From the NCBI RefSeq assembly GCF_000016185.1, contig NC_011420.2:3573001-3637000 (forward strand): DNA of 64,000 nucleotides, written 5' to 3'. Every line of letters begins with the position of its first letter. Positions within the stretch are counted from its first letter, which is position 1. Positions 8,635 through 17,689 of the stretch are shown in pieces. The notes beneath the pieces are model-generated. The model saw only the letters and a program-made list of their open reading frames with translations. It was not told where the DNA came from and ran no database searches. The DNA is from Rhodospirillum centenum SW. GTDB lineage: Bacteria; Pseudomonadota; Alphaproteobacteria; Azospirillales; Azospirillaceae. The position numbers and the translations under genes were made by a program.

Positions 8635-9468
8635 ATGGCGGCGCTCGCAACCGTCTGGCCGGCGGCCCTGGCCGAGACGAAGCTGGCCTATGCGGCCGTT
8701 CTGGCCGATCCCGGCCGGCTGCTGCGGTTCGGCGGCCTGCCGACCGTGCTGGCGCTGGGGCTCTGGGCCTTCCTGTCGATCGCCCGCCCGATGCCCGAGT
8801 CGGAGGACCCGGCCGTCATGGAAGCCTGGATGGCGACCAATGCCGGGTACGTCCTGCTGGCCATCCTGACCGCGCTGTGGAGCTACGGCCGGCTGGTCGT
8901 GCGCTGGTCGCGCTGGACCGTCACGGGCGACGGGACGGGCGGATTCCTCGATCCCGGCCTGGGTGGGCGGGAGCTGCGGACCCTGGGCTGGTCGCTGCTG
9001 GCCGGCCTGTGCGCCATGCCGACGCTGCTGCTGCTGGTGCTGGTGGGTGATGCCTTCCTCTTCCTCGGCGCCGCCCTGTTCGGGCTGGCGGGGGAGGAGG
9101 CGGCCCTCACCGGGGCCCAGCTCGGGGCGGTGCTCGGGGGGCTGATCGGTCTCCTGCCCGCCTACTACATCACCGGGCGGCTGCTGCCTGGGGTGGCGCC
9201 CGTGGCGCTGGGCCTGCCGGGCGCGCTCGGCCCCTCCTGGCGGACGACGAAGGAGGCGGCCCTCACGGCCATGCTGACGCTGTGGCTGATCGCCCTGCCC
9301 GGTGCCATCGTCGGGACGGTGTTCCTCCAGCTCGACCTGGGGCTGGCGCTGAACGTGGTCGGCCCGGTCCTGAGCTTCCTCGCCTATTCCGCCACCGCCG
9401 TCTCCATGGCCCGGCTCTGGCAGGCCGTGGTGGCGCCGGCGGCCCCGGCGGCGCCGGAGCGGGACTGA
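8635..9468 (+). CDS. Multi-pass membrane protein of unknown function
   Basis: 277 residues from an ATG with AAAGGGGGA upstream. About five or six hydrophobic segments can be read, at roughly 35-50, 69-86, 118-140, 150-182, 212-235 and 240-265. Between them lie short Arg/Trp-rich loops (VVRWSRWTV). The pattern resembles YjgN/DUF-type or DUF975-like integral proteins but no defining motif was found. It stands alone between a divergent epimerase gene and a convergent DUF885 gene. Confidence 0.65.
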   Translation: MAALATVWPAALAETKLAYAAVLADPGRLLRFGGLPTVLALGLWAFLSIARPMPESEDPAVMEAWMATNAGYVLLAILTALWSYGRLVVRWSRWTVTGDGTGGFLDPGLGGRELRTLGWSLLAGLCAMPTLLLLVLVGDAFLFLGAALFGLAGEEAALTGAQLGAVLGGLIGLLPAYYITGRLLPGVAPVALGLPGALGPSWRTTKEAALTAMLTLWLIALPGAIVGTVFLQLDLGLALNVVGPVLSFLAYSATAVSMARLWQAVVAPAAPAAPERD

Positions 9469-9515
9469 CCCCGCCCCGGCATCGCTCCGTCGCCCCGCCC
9501 TGGTCCCGAGAGCCG

Positions 9516-11387
9516 TCAGCCGGCCGCCGCCGCTCCTGCCGCCCCTGCCGGGACGGCGGGCGCGCGGGTCGCGGCGATCCAGTCGTCCACCACCCGCTCC
9601 AGCACGGTCAGCGGCAGGCCGCCGTTGCCCAGCACCACGTCATGGAAGGCGCGGATGTCGAAGCGGTCGCCCAGCGCCGCCCTGGCCCGCTCGCGCAGCT
9701 CCAGGATCTTCAGTTCGCCCACCTTGTAGGCCAGCGCCTGTCCGGGATCGACGACGTAGCGCTCGACCTCGATGCGGACGCCGTCCGGCTCCATGCCGGT
9801 GACGGAGACCATGTAGTCGATGGCCTGCTCCCGGCTCCAGCGCTTGTGGTGCAGCCCGGTGTCCACCACCAGCCGCGCCGCGCGGAAGATCTCCGACTGC
9901 AACCGCCCCAGGTCGCCGTAGGGATCGTCGGCGTAGAGCCCCATCTCCCGCGCCAGCCGCTCGGCGTAGAGCGCCCAGCCCTCGGCATAGGCGTTGAAGG
10001 GATAGACGCGGCGGAAGGTGGGCACGCCCTCGATGGTCTGCGCCCAGGCGAGCTGGAAGTGATGGCCCGGCACCGCCTCGTGATAGGTCAGGGTCGGCAG
10101 GCTCCAGCGCGGCCAGCGGTTCATGTCGCCCAGGTTGATGTAGAAGATGCCCGGCCGCGTGCCGTCCAGGGCCGGCGGGTTGTAGTAGCCGCCCGGTGCG
10201 GACTTTTCGGCGTGCTCCGGCACCCGCCAGACCTCGACCGGCTGCTTCGGCAGCAGGTTGAACCAGTCCGGCGCCTTCTTCATCACCGCTTCGGTCAGGC
10301 CGCGCACGTCCCGGAGCGCCGCCTCGCGGCCGGCCGCGTCGTTGGCGTAGCGGAAGCGCGGGTCCGCCGACAGCGCCGTCAGCCGCTCGGCCGCCGTGCC
10401 CTCCGTCAGGCCCAGGCCGCGCAGGATGGTGTCCATCTCGGTGGTGATGCGCTCCACCTCCTTCAGCCCCAGTTCGTGGACGGCGTCGGGGGTCAGGTCG
10501 GTGGTGGTCTGGCTGCGCACCATCAGGGCGTAGTATTCCTCGCCCCGCGGCTGGTGCCAGACGCCGGCGTCGTGCGTCGCCTTCGGGGCCAGCTCCTCGC
10601 GGAACAGCCGGGCCAGCGCGCGGTAGCCGGGATAGACGGCGGTGTCCACCGCCTCCACGGCCGCGGCCACCAGGGCATCCTTCTCCGCCGCCGGCAGGTC
10701 GGTCAGCTTCTCCAGCTTGGCGGCCAGCCCGCCGACCAGCGGGTTCTCCACCGCCGGGCTGGCGGTGAACGCCTCCATCTGCTCGGCGGTCCGGGCGACG
10801 ACGAAGTCGGGCGGGATCACACCCTTCTCCGCCTGGAAGCGGACCCAGTGGGCAAGCTGGTCGAATTTGGGGCCGAAGGCGCGCAGCCGCTCGACATAGC
10901 GTTCGGCGCTGCGCCGGTCGATGACACGGTGCTGCGCCTCCATGAACTGCGGCAGGCTGACCGGCGCGCCGGAAAGCTGGTTGACGGGATAGAGCCCGCC
11001 CGGCGTCATCCAGTCGAACGCCTGCTGCGCGACCAGATCGCCGTAGAACGACTCCATCACCGCGCGGGTCAGCACCTGCTGGCCGTTCAGCGTCTCCGGG
11101 GCGTAGCTGCGGATCTGCTCCAGGTAGCGGCGCAGGTCGGCCTTTGATTCCTCGAACCGTTCGGGCGACAGGTCGGTCAGCCGGCCGGAATGGAAGTCCA
11201 GCCAGGTGTTGTCCACCAGCCCCAGGAAGGTCAGCGTCTCCGGGTCGTCCAGGACCTGGTAGAGGGTCTGGCGCTCCACCATCCAGTCGATGGTCGGCGG
11301 CTTGCCCCAGCCGGCCACATAGACGACCGCGCCCGCGGCGATGCCCAGCACCGCCGCCGTGCCCAGCAGGATTCCCTTGACGCTCAT
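9516..11387 (-). CDS. DUF885 family protein, putative metallopeptidase-like
   Basis: 623 residues. An N-terminal signal or anchor (ILLGTAAVLGIAAGAVVYVAG, about 5-25) should place it at the membrane or in the periplasm. The DUF885 hallmarks are clear: YHEAVPGHHFQLAW at about 435, with an HExxxxHH-type metal site, followed by YAEGWALYAERLA about 30 residues later, whose Glu would be the third ligand. The last 60 residues (VVDPGQALAYKVGELKIL) are also typical of the family. Members look like zinc-dependent peptidases but few have been assayed. The gene is monocistronic and convergent with the membrane protein before it. Confidence 0.88.
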   Translation of the reverse strand: MSVKGILLGTAAVLGIAAGAVVYVAGWGKPPTIDWMVERQTLYQVLDDPETLTFLGLVDNTWLDFHSGRLTDLSPERFEESKADLRRYLEQIRSYAPETLNGQQVLTRAVMESFYGDLVAQQAFDWMTPGGLYPVNQLSGAPVSLPQFMEAQHRVIDRRSAERYVERLRAFGPKFDQLAHWVRFQAEKGVIPPDFVVARTAEQMEAFTASPAVENPLVGGLAAKLEKLTDLPAAEKDALVAAAVEAVDTAVYPGYRALARLFREELAPKATHDAGVWHQPRGEEYYALMVRSQTTTDLTPDAVHELGLKEVERITTEMDTILRGLGLTEGTAAERLTALSADPRFRYANDAAGREAALRDVRGLTEAVMKKAPDWFNLLPKQPVEVWRVPEHAEKSAPGGYYNPPALDGTRPGIFYINLGDMNRWPRWSLPTLTYHEAVPGHHFQLAWAQTIEGVPTFRRVYPFNAYAEGWALYAERLAREMGLYADDPYGDLGRLQSEIFRAARLVVDTGLHHKRWSREQAIDYMVSVTGMEPDGVRIEVERYVVDPGQALAYKVGELKILELRERARAALGDRFDIRAFHDVVLGNGGLPLTVLERVVDDWIAATRAPAVPAGAAGAAAAG

Positions 11388-11517
11388 GTGCCCCTGTCCG
11401 TCGTTGCGCGCCGGTGGCTCCGGCGCATTTGCGGCACTGTCGCGCGGCGGCCCCTGCCCGGCAAGGGCCGCGTCGTCACGCCGGCCAGAGCCGGAAAGAG
11501 CCTGACCGGGAAGGGGA

Positions 11518-12864
11518 TCAGCCGGGATGGCGCAGGGTCAGCATCCGGCAGGTCTGCGGCTGGTCGATCCGGACAACGGCGCCATCGGGCCAGCGCACCT
11601 CCAGCCGCTCCACCCGGGTCGCGGCGCCCAGGCCGAAATGCGCCACCGGCTCGCGCTGGCAGAAGGTGCCGCCGCCGTCGATGACGCGGATCTGCGTGCG
11701 CCCGCCCGCCGTCAGCCGCACCACCGCCCCGCGGGCGGGGGCGCCCATGCGGGTCAGGGGGCGCACCCGCAGCCAGTGGTGGCCGCGCGGTTCGGCCAGG
11801 AACAGGCTCAGCGGGTGCGGCCCCGCCCCGCCCGGTCCCAGCAGCAGCTCAAGCTGCCCGTCCCCGTCCAGGTCGGCCACGACGGCAGCGGTGCCGTGCG
11901 GGGCCGCGGCGTCGCCCGGGTCGATCCGGGTCCAGCGCTCGTCGCGCCAGGCGAACAGCCGGTTCGGCCCGCCCTGGACGGTGACCAGCAGCTCCTCGTG
12001 GCCGTCATTGTCGAAGTCGGCGGCGATCACTGTCCGCACCCGGCCGGGCTCGGCCAGCTCCGGCGGGGCGATGTCGGCGAAGCCGCCCCCGGCCCGGCGC
12101 TGGAACAGCCGGTGCGGCCCGTCCCCGTTCGCCACCACCAGATCCAGCAGCCCGTCGCCGTCGCTGTCCAGCAGGGCCGCGGCGCGGGCGGCGAAGCCCG
12201 GATCGGCGACGCCGTGGCTGCCGCCGATCTCCTCGAAGCCGCCGTCCCCCAGGTTGCGGAACAGCAGGTTCGGCCCCGTTCCGCCGACGACCACGTCCGG
12301 CGCCTCCCCGAACAGGGGGGCGGCCAGCAGGCAGGTCGCCGCCACCGGAACGTCCAGCCCGGCCTCCTCCGCCATGTCGTGCAGCCGGCCGCGCCGGTCC
12401 AGCTCGTAGAGCCGCAGCGCCCCCTCGCGCCCCGCCACCAGCACGCCGTAGCGGCCCTCGCCGCTGCGGTCCAGCACGGCCAGGGCGCGGCCGCCGTCGC
12501 GGTTTGCGGCCCCCAGATTCTCCGGCAGGGCGCAGAGGTCGATCCAGCGGCTGCCGAACCACGCGAACAGCCGGTCCGCCGCCGGTGCCGCGCCGGTCGC
12601 CGGCTCGCCGTTCAGGACATAGACCTCCTCCCGCCCGTCGCCGTCCAGGTCGGCGCAGGCGATGGCGACGGCGCGGCGCTCGGGATCGGCCAGGACGGGA
12701 TCGGCCATGTCCGCCAGGCCGTGACCGTCCCATTTCAGCACCCGGTTCGGCTGGCCGGCCACCAGGATCTCGTCCCGTCCGTCGCCGTCCACGTCGGCCA
12801 CCGCCAGACCCTGGGCATGGCCGGCGGGGTTGCGCGCGATCAGGTTCGAGCAGGCGATGAACAT
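11518..12864 (-). CDS. FG-GAP/VCBS repeat protein with ASPIC/UnbV C-terminal domain
   Basis: 448 residues from the ATG at 12864 (MFIACSNLIARN); an 82-residue upstream extension of the frame is Arg-rich and not gene-like. Seven or so blades of an integrin-like beta-propeller are marked by calcium-binding VCBS motifs: VDGDGRDEI, LDGDGREEV, SDGDGLLDL, FDNDGHEEL and LDGDGQLEL. The C-terminal 90 residues (GHHWLRVRPLTRMGAPARGA ... VERLEVRWPDG) are an ASPIC/UnbV domain. Such CRTAC1-like proteins are normally extracellular or periplasmic. No signal peptide is obvious here, which is unusual and could mean the true start is elsewhere. Confidence 0.85.
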   Translation of the reverse strand: MFIACSNLIARNPAGHAQGLAVADVDGDGRDEILVAGQPNRVLKWDGHGLADMADPVLADPERRAVAIACADLDGDGREEVYVLNGEPATGAAPAADRLFAWFGSRWIDLCALPENLGAANRDGGRALAVLDRSGEGRYGVLVAGREGALRLYELDRRGRLHDMAEEAGLDVPVAATCLLAAPLFGEAPDVVVGGTGPNLLFRNLGDGGFEEIGGSHGVADPGFAARAAALLDSDGDGLLDLVVANGDGPHRLFQRRAGGGFADIAPPELAEPGRVRTVIAADFDNDGHEELLVTVQGGPNRLFAWRDERWTRIDPGDAAAPHGTAAVVADLDGDGQLELLLGPGGAGPHPLSLFLAEPRGHHWLRVRPLTRMGAPARGAVVRLTAGGRTQIRVIDGGGTFCQREPVAHFGLGAATRVERLEVRWPDGAVVRIDQPQTCRMLTLRHPG

Positions 12865-12976
12865 CCGGACCTCCGGACCGCGGAAATGCCTGATTCGATA
12901 CACCCCGCGGCGGCGTCCCGGCAAGACGCCGGACCGGCGGAGGCCGGCACGCAGGGGCGGCGCGGAGAAGGGGCGC

Positions 12977-13411
12977 TCAGCGGCGCACGGCGGTGCTCTT
13001 CTTCTGCCGGGCCAGTTCCAGGAATGCGGCCTTGATCCGCGCGAACAGGCCCGGCGGGATGAAGCCGTAGGCGACCGACTCACCCTTGCCCGGGGCCGGC
13101 GCAAGCCCACCGTTGGGCCATTCGTCGATGTTGTGCTCCGACACGATCACCCAGCTCGGTGCATCATCAAGGCCGAGCGCCTGCTTGACCTTCGCCGGGA
13201 TTTCGACACCGACCGTATCGCCCATGGGTGGTGTATGCGTGATAGGCAGCAGGACAACGTAACGCGGTTGCGTGGCACTGTCGCTGGCGGCCACCAGACA
13301 GGCCGGACGGTCCTTGCCCTGGTCCTGCCCGCGGGCGGCTTCGTGCGTCCAGAGATAGTCATACCGGACGACCAGGCCGGGTCTGGGGTCGGTGAGCCGC
13401 ACCGACCCCAC
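12977..13411 (-). CDS. PemK/MazF-family toxin (putative endoribonuclease)
   Basis: 144 residues from a GTG at 13411 that directly abuts the stop of the antitoxin gene. The N-terminus reads PRPGLVVRYDYLWTHEA, then DRPACLVAA and a strand YVVLLPITHTPP. This is the SH3-like barrel layout of PemK/MazF toxins, with the conserved basic/Pro and Thr/Ser substrate positions (RPACLV, PITHT). The downstream SWVIVSEHNIDEWP strand is characteristic of the alphaproteobacterial long PemK-like branch. These toxins cut mRNA at short motifs and are neutralised by the cognate antitoxin. The tail QKKSTAVRR is basic. Not every residue of the active site can be verified by eye. Confidence 0.8.
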   Translation of the reverse strand: MGSVRLTDPRPGLVVRYDYLWTHEAARGQDQGKDRPACLVAASDSATQPRYVVLLPITHTPPMGDTVGVEIPAKVKQALGLDDAPSWVIVSEHNIDEWPNGGLAPAPGKGESVAYGFIPPGLFARIKAAFLELARQKKSTAVRR

Positions 13412-13666
13412 CTACTTCAGCAGATCATCCAGATGTCGGTGTTCGGGGGCCATCTCGGCCCGCTCAACCGCGGCCTGGACGATGTCGGCGACATCGACGG
13501 TCCGATGCGTCCGCTGCGCGGCGGCCTTCAGCCAGTCATAGTGCTCGGCCGTCATCAGCACATATTCGCGGCGTCCGTGCCGGGTGATCTCCACCGGTTC
13601 GCGCCGTGCTTCGTGCTGGAACTGGCCGATATTGCGCTGGAATTCGAGGACGCCGACGGTGGGCAT
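13412..13666 (-). CDS. Phd/YefM-like antitoxin
   Basis: 84 residues from the ATG at 13666 (MPTVGVLEFQRNIGQFQ); an upstream TTG at 13699 is less likely. The N-terminal half matches the Phd/YefM pattern: a strand, a helix (EFQRNIGQFQHEA), then PVEITRHGRREYVLMTAEHYDWL, the DNA-binding dimer fold. The C-terminal helix (about 60-84) would wrap the toxin. Gene order antitoxin-toxin with no gap predicts coupled translation and autoregulation. The pair sits divergently next to nrdA, just outside the defence island. Confidence 0.82.
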   Translation of the reverse strand: MPTVGVLEFQRNIGQFQHEARREPVEITRHGRREYVLMTAEHYDWLKAAAQRTHRTVDVADIVQAAVERAEMAPEHRHLDDLLK

Positions 13667-13825
13667 GGCTGGAATCCCGATGCTGGAAGGTTGCCTCAAT
13701 CCCCCGGATGATCCGTGTTCTGGCCGTGGCGATCAACCATCGACTCCGGGTCGGGTATGGTCCGACCGGACGGGCCGGCCCGCTCCGGGGCCAACGACCA
13801 GTTTTCCCTTGGCAGGGGTGCGACA

Positions 13826-13863
13826 TCTGGTACGATGTCCGCTTGCCGCCTCTAGATGTGGTG
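13826..13863 (+). promoter_or_regulatory. Twin NrdR-like boxes upstream of nrdA
   Basis: Two imperfect palindromes lie 62-99 bases before the nrdA ATG: 13826-13842 (TCTGGTACGATGTCCGC) and 13849-13863 (CCTCTAGATGTGGTG). The second matches CCCTAGATATAGTG upstream of nrdB at 11 of 14 positions, and the first matches the outer nrdB box at several positions at the same spacing (about 22-23 bases start to start). NrdR is the known zinc/ATP-cone repressor of ribonucleotide reductase genes and binds paired boxes. Site assignment is by resemblance. Confidence 0.6.
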
Positions 13864-13924
13864 GTGAAGCCCGGCTTATCCACAGACCGGGCATACCGGG
13901 GCTGGGGATAACGGGGACAGAGTC

Positions 13925-15790
13925 ATGCGCGACGGCGACATCGGGGACGTGCGGCAGCAGGGAACGCCGGAAACGGGCGGCCTTTTCGCCCGGGTGCAGA
14001 TGACCAAGCACCCGGCCGTGCTTGTGGATCATTCCCGGGACAACCTGTTGACGGCGTTCGGCAAGGCCACGCTGGACGACCGCTATCTGCTGCCGGGCGA
14101 GTCCTACCAGGACCTGTTCGCCCGCGTCGCCAGCTACTACGCCGACGACACGGCGCACGCCCAGCGCCTCTACGACTACATCTCGCGCCTCTGGTTCATG
14201 CCGGCGACGCCGGTGCTGTCCAACGGCGGCACCGACCGGGGCCTGCCGATCTCCTGCTTCCTGAACGAGGCGTCGGACAGCCTGGAGGGCATCGTCGGCC
14301 TCTGGAACGAGAATGTCTGGCTGGCCGCCAAGGGCGGCGGCATCGGCAGCTACTGGGGCAACCTGCGCTCCATCGGGGAGCGGGTGAAGGGCAACGGCAA
14401 GACCTCGGGCGTCATCCCCTTCATCCGGGTGATGGACAGCCTGACGCTGGCGATTTCCCAGGGCTCCCTGCGCCGCGGCTCGGCCGCCTGCTACCTGCCG
14501 GTCTGGCACCCGGAGATCGAGGAGTTCGTGGAGATGCGCCGCCCCACCGGCGGCGACCCGAACCGCAAGGCGCTGAACCTGCACCACGGCGTGGTCATCC
14601 CCGACGCCTTCATGCGCGCGGTGGAGGCGGACGAGGACTGGAAGCTGGTCAGCCCGAAGGACGGCGCGACCCTGCGCGTCGTCTCCGCCCGCCAGCTCTG
14701 GATCCGCATCCTGACGGCGCGGGTGGAGACGGGCGAGCCCTATCTGCTGTTCATCGACCATGTGAACCGCGCCATCCCGGAGCACCACAAGCTGGCCGGG
14801 CTGACGGTGAAGATGTCGAACCTCTGCGCGGAGATCACGCTGCCCACGGGGCTCGACCCCTGGGGCCAGCAGCGCACGGCCGTCTGCTGCCTGTCGTCTC
14901 TGAACCTGGAGACGTTCCTGGAGTGGCAGGACCACCCGACCTTCATCGAGGACACGCTGCGCTTCCTCGACAACGTGCTGACCGACTTCATCGCCAAGGC
15001 GCCGGACGAGATGGCGCGGGCGAAGTACGCGGCCATGCGTGAACGCTCGGTCGGTCTCGGCGTCATGGGCTTCCACAGCTTCCTGCAAGGCCAGGGCGTG
15101 CCGATCGAGGGCGTGATGGCGAAGGTGTGGAACAAGCGCATCTTCGCCCACATCAAGCGCCAGGCCGATGCCGCCAGCCTTGCGCTGGGGGCGGAGCGCG
15201 GGCCCTGCCCCGACGCCGCGGAGTATGGCGGCAAGGAGCGCTTCTCCAACAAGATCGCCATCGCGCCGACGGCCAGCATCTCCATCATCTGCGGCGGTGC
15301 CAGCCCCGGCATCGAGCCGATCGCGGCCAACGCCTACACGCACAAGACCCTGTCGGGGAGCTGGTCGGTCCGCAACAAGTACCTGGAGGCGGTGCTGGAG
15401 CGGCACGGCCGCAACGACGAGGACACCTGGTCGGCCATCACCCTGAACGGCGGCTCGGTGCAGCATCTGGACTTCCTGTCCCAGGACGAGAAGGACCTGT
15501 TCAGGACCGCCTTCGAGATCGACCAGCGCTGGCTGATCGAGCACGCCGCCGACCGCACGCCCTTCATCTGCCAGTCGCAGTCGCTGAACGTCTTCCTGCC
15601 GGCGGACGTCCACAAGCGCGACCTGCACCAGATCCACTTCCAGGCCTGGAAGAAGGGCGTGAAGAGCCTCTACTACCTGCGCTCGCTCTCCGTGCAGCGC
15701 GCCGAAAGCGAATCCCGCCCGGCCGCCGCCGCGAAGCCCGACACGCCGCCGGAACCGGCGAAGTACGAGGAATGCCTCGCCTGCCAGTGA
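13925..15790 (+). CDS. nrdA: Class I ribonucleoside-diphosphate reductase, alpha subunit
   Basis: 621 residues. Reduces ribonucleotides to deoxyribonucleotides together with NrdB. The radical-chemistry residues are in place: C111 (LPISCF) and C322 (AVCCLSS) as the redox pair, N299/C301/E303 (SNLCAE) as the active site, the PTASISIICGGASPGIEP segment, the tyrosine pair in KSLYYLRSL for radical transfer, and a C-terminal CxxC (ECLACQ) for re-reduction by thioredoxin. The protein is short because the N-terminal ATP-cone is missing, so dATP shut-off through that domain is not expected. Its partner nrdB lies about 26 kb away on the other strand. NrdR-like boxes precede the gene. The start is the ATG at 13925 after GGGGACAG. 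Confidence 0.95.
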   Translation: MRDGDIGDVRQQGTPETGGLFARVQMTKHPAVLVDHSRDNLLTAFGKATLDDRYLLPGESYQDLFARVASYYADDTAHAQRLYDYISRLWFMPATPVLSNGGTDRGLPISCFLNEASDSLEGIVGLWNENVWLAAKGGGIGSYWGNLRSIGERVKGNGKTSGVIPFIRVMDSLTLAISQGSLRRGSAACYLPVWHPEIEEFVEMRRPTGGDPNRKALNLHHGVVIPDAFMRAVEADEDWKLVSPKDGATLRVVSARQLWIRILTARVETGEPYLLFIDHVNRAIPEHHKLAGLTVKMSNLCAEITLPTGLDPWGQQRTAVCCLSSLNLETFLEWQDHPTFIEDTLRFLDNVLTDFIAKAPDEMARAKYAAMRERSVGLGVMGFHSFLQGQGVPIEGVMAKVWNKRIFAHIKRQADAASLALGAERGPCPDAAEYGGKERFSNKIAIAPTASISIICGGASPGIEPIAANAYTHKTLSGSWSVRNKYLEAVLERHGRNDEDTWSAITLNGGSVQHLDFLSQDEKDLFRTAFEIDQRWLIEHAADRTPFICQSQSLNVFLPADVHKRDLHQIHFQAWKKGVKSLYYLRSLSVQRAESESRPAAAAKPDTPPEPAKYEECLACQ

Positions 15791-16158
15791 GGGGCGGGGC
15801 GGCTGATCCTGCCGCGCACACGATCCAGACCGCGAGCAGGAACCTGGACGATGGCGGTCCGCCAATGGATGCCATGGTAATGGAGGATGGCGCCCGCCAG
15901 TCCTTTTTTTGAGCAACAGATGCGCTTCGATGTGGAAGGGGGGGGCAAATAACAACAAATAGTAGCAAATTTATTGCATAAATAAATTATTCATACAAAA
16001 ATTTATATTACCTTTAAAGGAAATCTGGTTTTGCTTTGATAAAACTGTCGACACGATCCCTGTGGTCGTGGTTTTATATGACGTGTGCCCTCGTTGCTAT
16101 TTTTTAAATTCGGTCACGGTGATTTGTGGGAATTTAATGTATTCATAGAGGTGTAGAG
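15791..16158. other. AT-rich left edge of the defence island
   Basis: No gene. From about 15900 the composition drops sharply (runs such as AAATTTATTGCATAAATAAA), in contrast to the GC-rich chromosome before it. A T7 run at 15903-15909 after GC-rich sequence may end nrdA transcription. A small inverted repeat CACGA...TCGTG lies at 16052-16070, about 90 bases before jetA, and could be an operator. Several ATA-rich hexamers could serve as -10 elements but no clear -35/-10 pair stands out. Confidence 0.5.
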
Positions 16159-17670
16159 GTGAGCCTCTTCGGGGAACTTCACGAAGATGCCTTCCTACTG
16201 TTCAGTCGTGCGAACAGGCATCTCTACGCGCAGCTTGTTACCGACCTGTTCGAGCGATTCTTCAGCGACACGGTGACCTTTCCCAATCGCCTGGAAGTAG
16301 TTGGTTATATTTACGATCTGCTGCGCAATCAGCCCGAACTCTGGGCCGACGACGGGGAGGATTGGTCCGGGGTTGCCGATGTGAGAACCACAGGGCGCCG
16401 GATCCGACGCGCCCGTCCCGAGGACAGGCGGCAGGACCTCCTCCTCGACTGCGCCTATCGGGCTTACGGCCGCCTCATCGATACGGGATGGCTGGAAGAG
16501 GAGAGTTACGGCCTGAAGATCACGGTCGACATGCCGCCTGCGGCGATGCTTTTGGCCGAGCGGCTGGCGGCGATCCAGAGAGGACTGGCAACCTCGTTCC
16601 GTGGCGTGGTTGTCACCATTCGAAATGCGCTTGCCGCAGTAGTCAATGTCGATGGCCGCGTCAATGCCGTCGGCCTGAACAAGGCGGCTGAGATGGCAGT
16701 CCGCTTTTCCCGTGAACTGCGGGCGGTGTTGTCAAGTCTGCGCTCGATTGAGCGGGACATTCTCGCGTCGGAAAGCCTGAACGAGCGCCTTGCCACGTTC
16801 GTGCAGGATTTTATTGGTAAGCTCGTGCTCAAGGACTTCGAGTCCATCTACAAGACAAACCATCCCTACCGGTTCAAGCATGAGATCCTCGGCTACGTCG
16901 ACGCCATCAGCGACGAGGGATACCTGCGTGACCAGATCATCGATGGCTATGTCGAAGGTGAGGTTTCGCTTACGCGAAGCGAAGCGGGGTTGCAGCTCGA
17001 TCAGGACCTCTTCACCATCCGCAATGTCTTTGACAACGTCGACCAGACCTACGACCGGATCAACGTCTACCGGGTACGGCTGGAAGGACGGCTGCGCAAT
17101 GTCTTGAAATACGCTGAGCTGGGTGACCATCGCCATTCCCAGCGGGTCACCGGACTGACAGCACGGCTCGACCGGGTCCTGACCGGACTCGGCGAGGTCG
17201 GCATGATGGGATGGCTTGATGACCGGCAGCCCAGAGGGTTCGTCCTGCCGGAGGTGACTCCCTGGGCTCCGCACTTGCTGGCCCAGCCGCGGGCTCCCAA
17301 ACCACCGGTCGAGGCGACCGCCGTGCGGCGGCAGCAATTTGATCCCGTCCTTGCCGCCTTCCGCCGCCTGCTTCGTGACTACAATGATCTGTTTGTGGTG
17401 GAGACGGCCCGTGTATTGCGCTTTCTGGACTGCCGGGTGCCTCCAGGCTGTACCGGCGAAGCCCGATGGCTGTCCATCAATGGCGTTGAAGATTTCCTCG
17501 TTTTCGAACAGCTGCGCCGCCTCCGCTATAAGCCGTCGTCGGAGTTCGCGCAGCATTACGAAATCCTGCCATGCCCCGAGGGGGCTTGGCGGGATGACGA
17601 ATGGATTCGCTGCAAGAATTTCCTGATCCGCACTAAGATCGCCGGTACAGCTATCGACAACGATGCGTAA
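16159..17670 (+). CDS. jetA: Wadjet defence protein JetA (kleisin-like subunit)
   Basis: 503 residues from a GTG after GAGGT. First gene of a four-gene Wadjet operon that restricts plasmids and other small circular DNA. JetA is the MukF-like kleisin that bridges the SMC heads. The N-terminus MSLFGELHEDAFLLFSRANR, followed by LYAQLVTDLFERFF, resembles the PF18982-type JetA rather than the DUF3375 type, which points to a type III-like rather than type I Wadjet. The type call is by eye. A winged-helix-like N-terminal third is followed by a mainly helical middle (about 180-330) and a C-terminal domain ending LIRTKIAGTAIDNDA. Lower GC than the chromosome. jetB follows after 19 bases. Confidence 0.82.
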   Translation: MSLFGELHEDAFLLFSRANRHLYAQLVTDLFERFFSDTVTFPNRLEVVGYIYDLLRNQPELWADDGEDWSGVADVRTTGRRIRRARPEDRRQDLLLDCAYRAYGRLIDTGWLEEESYGLKITVDMPPAAMLLAERLAAIQRGLATSFRGVVVTIRNALAAVVNVDGRVNAVGLNKAAEMAVRFSRELRAVLSSLRSIERDILASESLNERLATFVQDFIGKLVLKDFESIYKTNHPYRFKHEILGYVDAISDEGYLRDQIIDGYVEGEVSLTRSEAGLQLDQDLFTIRNVFDNVDQTYDRINVYRVRLEGRLRNVLKYAELGDHRHSQRVTGLTARLDRVLTGLGEVGMMGWLDDRQPRGFVLPEVTPWAPHLLAQPRAPKPPVEATAVRRQQFDPVLAAFRRLLRDYNDLFVVETARVLRFLDCRVPPGCTGEARWLSINGVEDFLVFEQLRRLRYKPSSEFAQHYEILPCPEGAWRDDEWIRCKNFLIRTKIAGTAIDNDA

Positions 17671-17689
17671 GTGCTGGAGGTCCATCACC

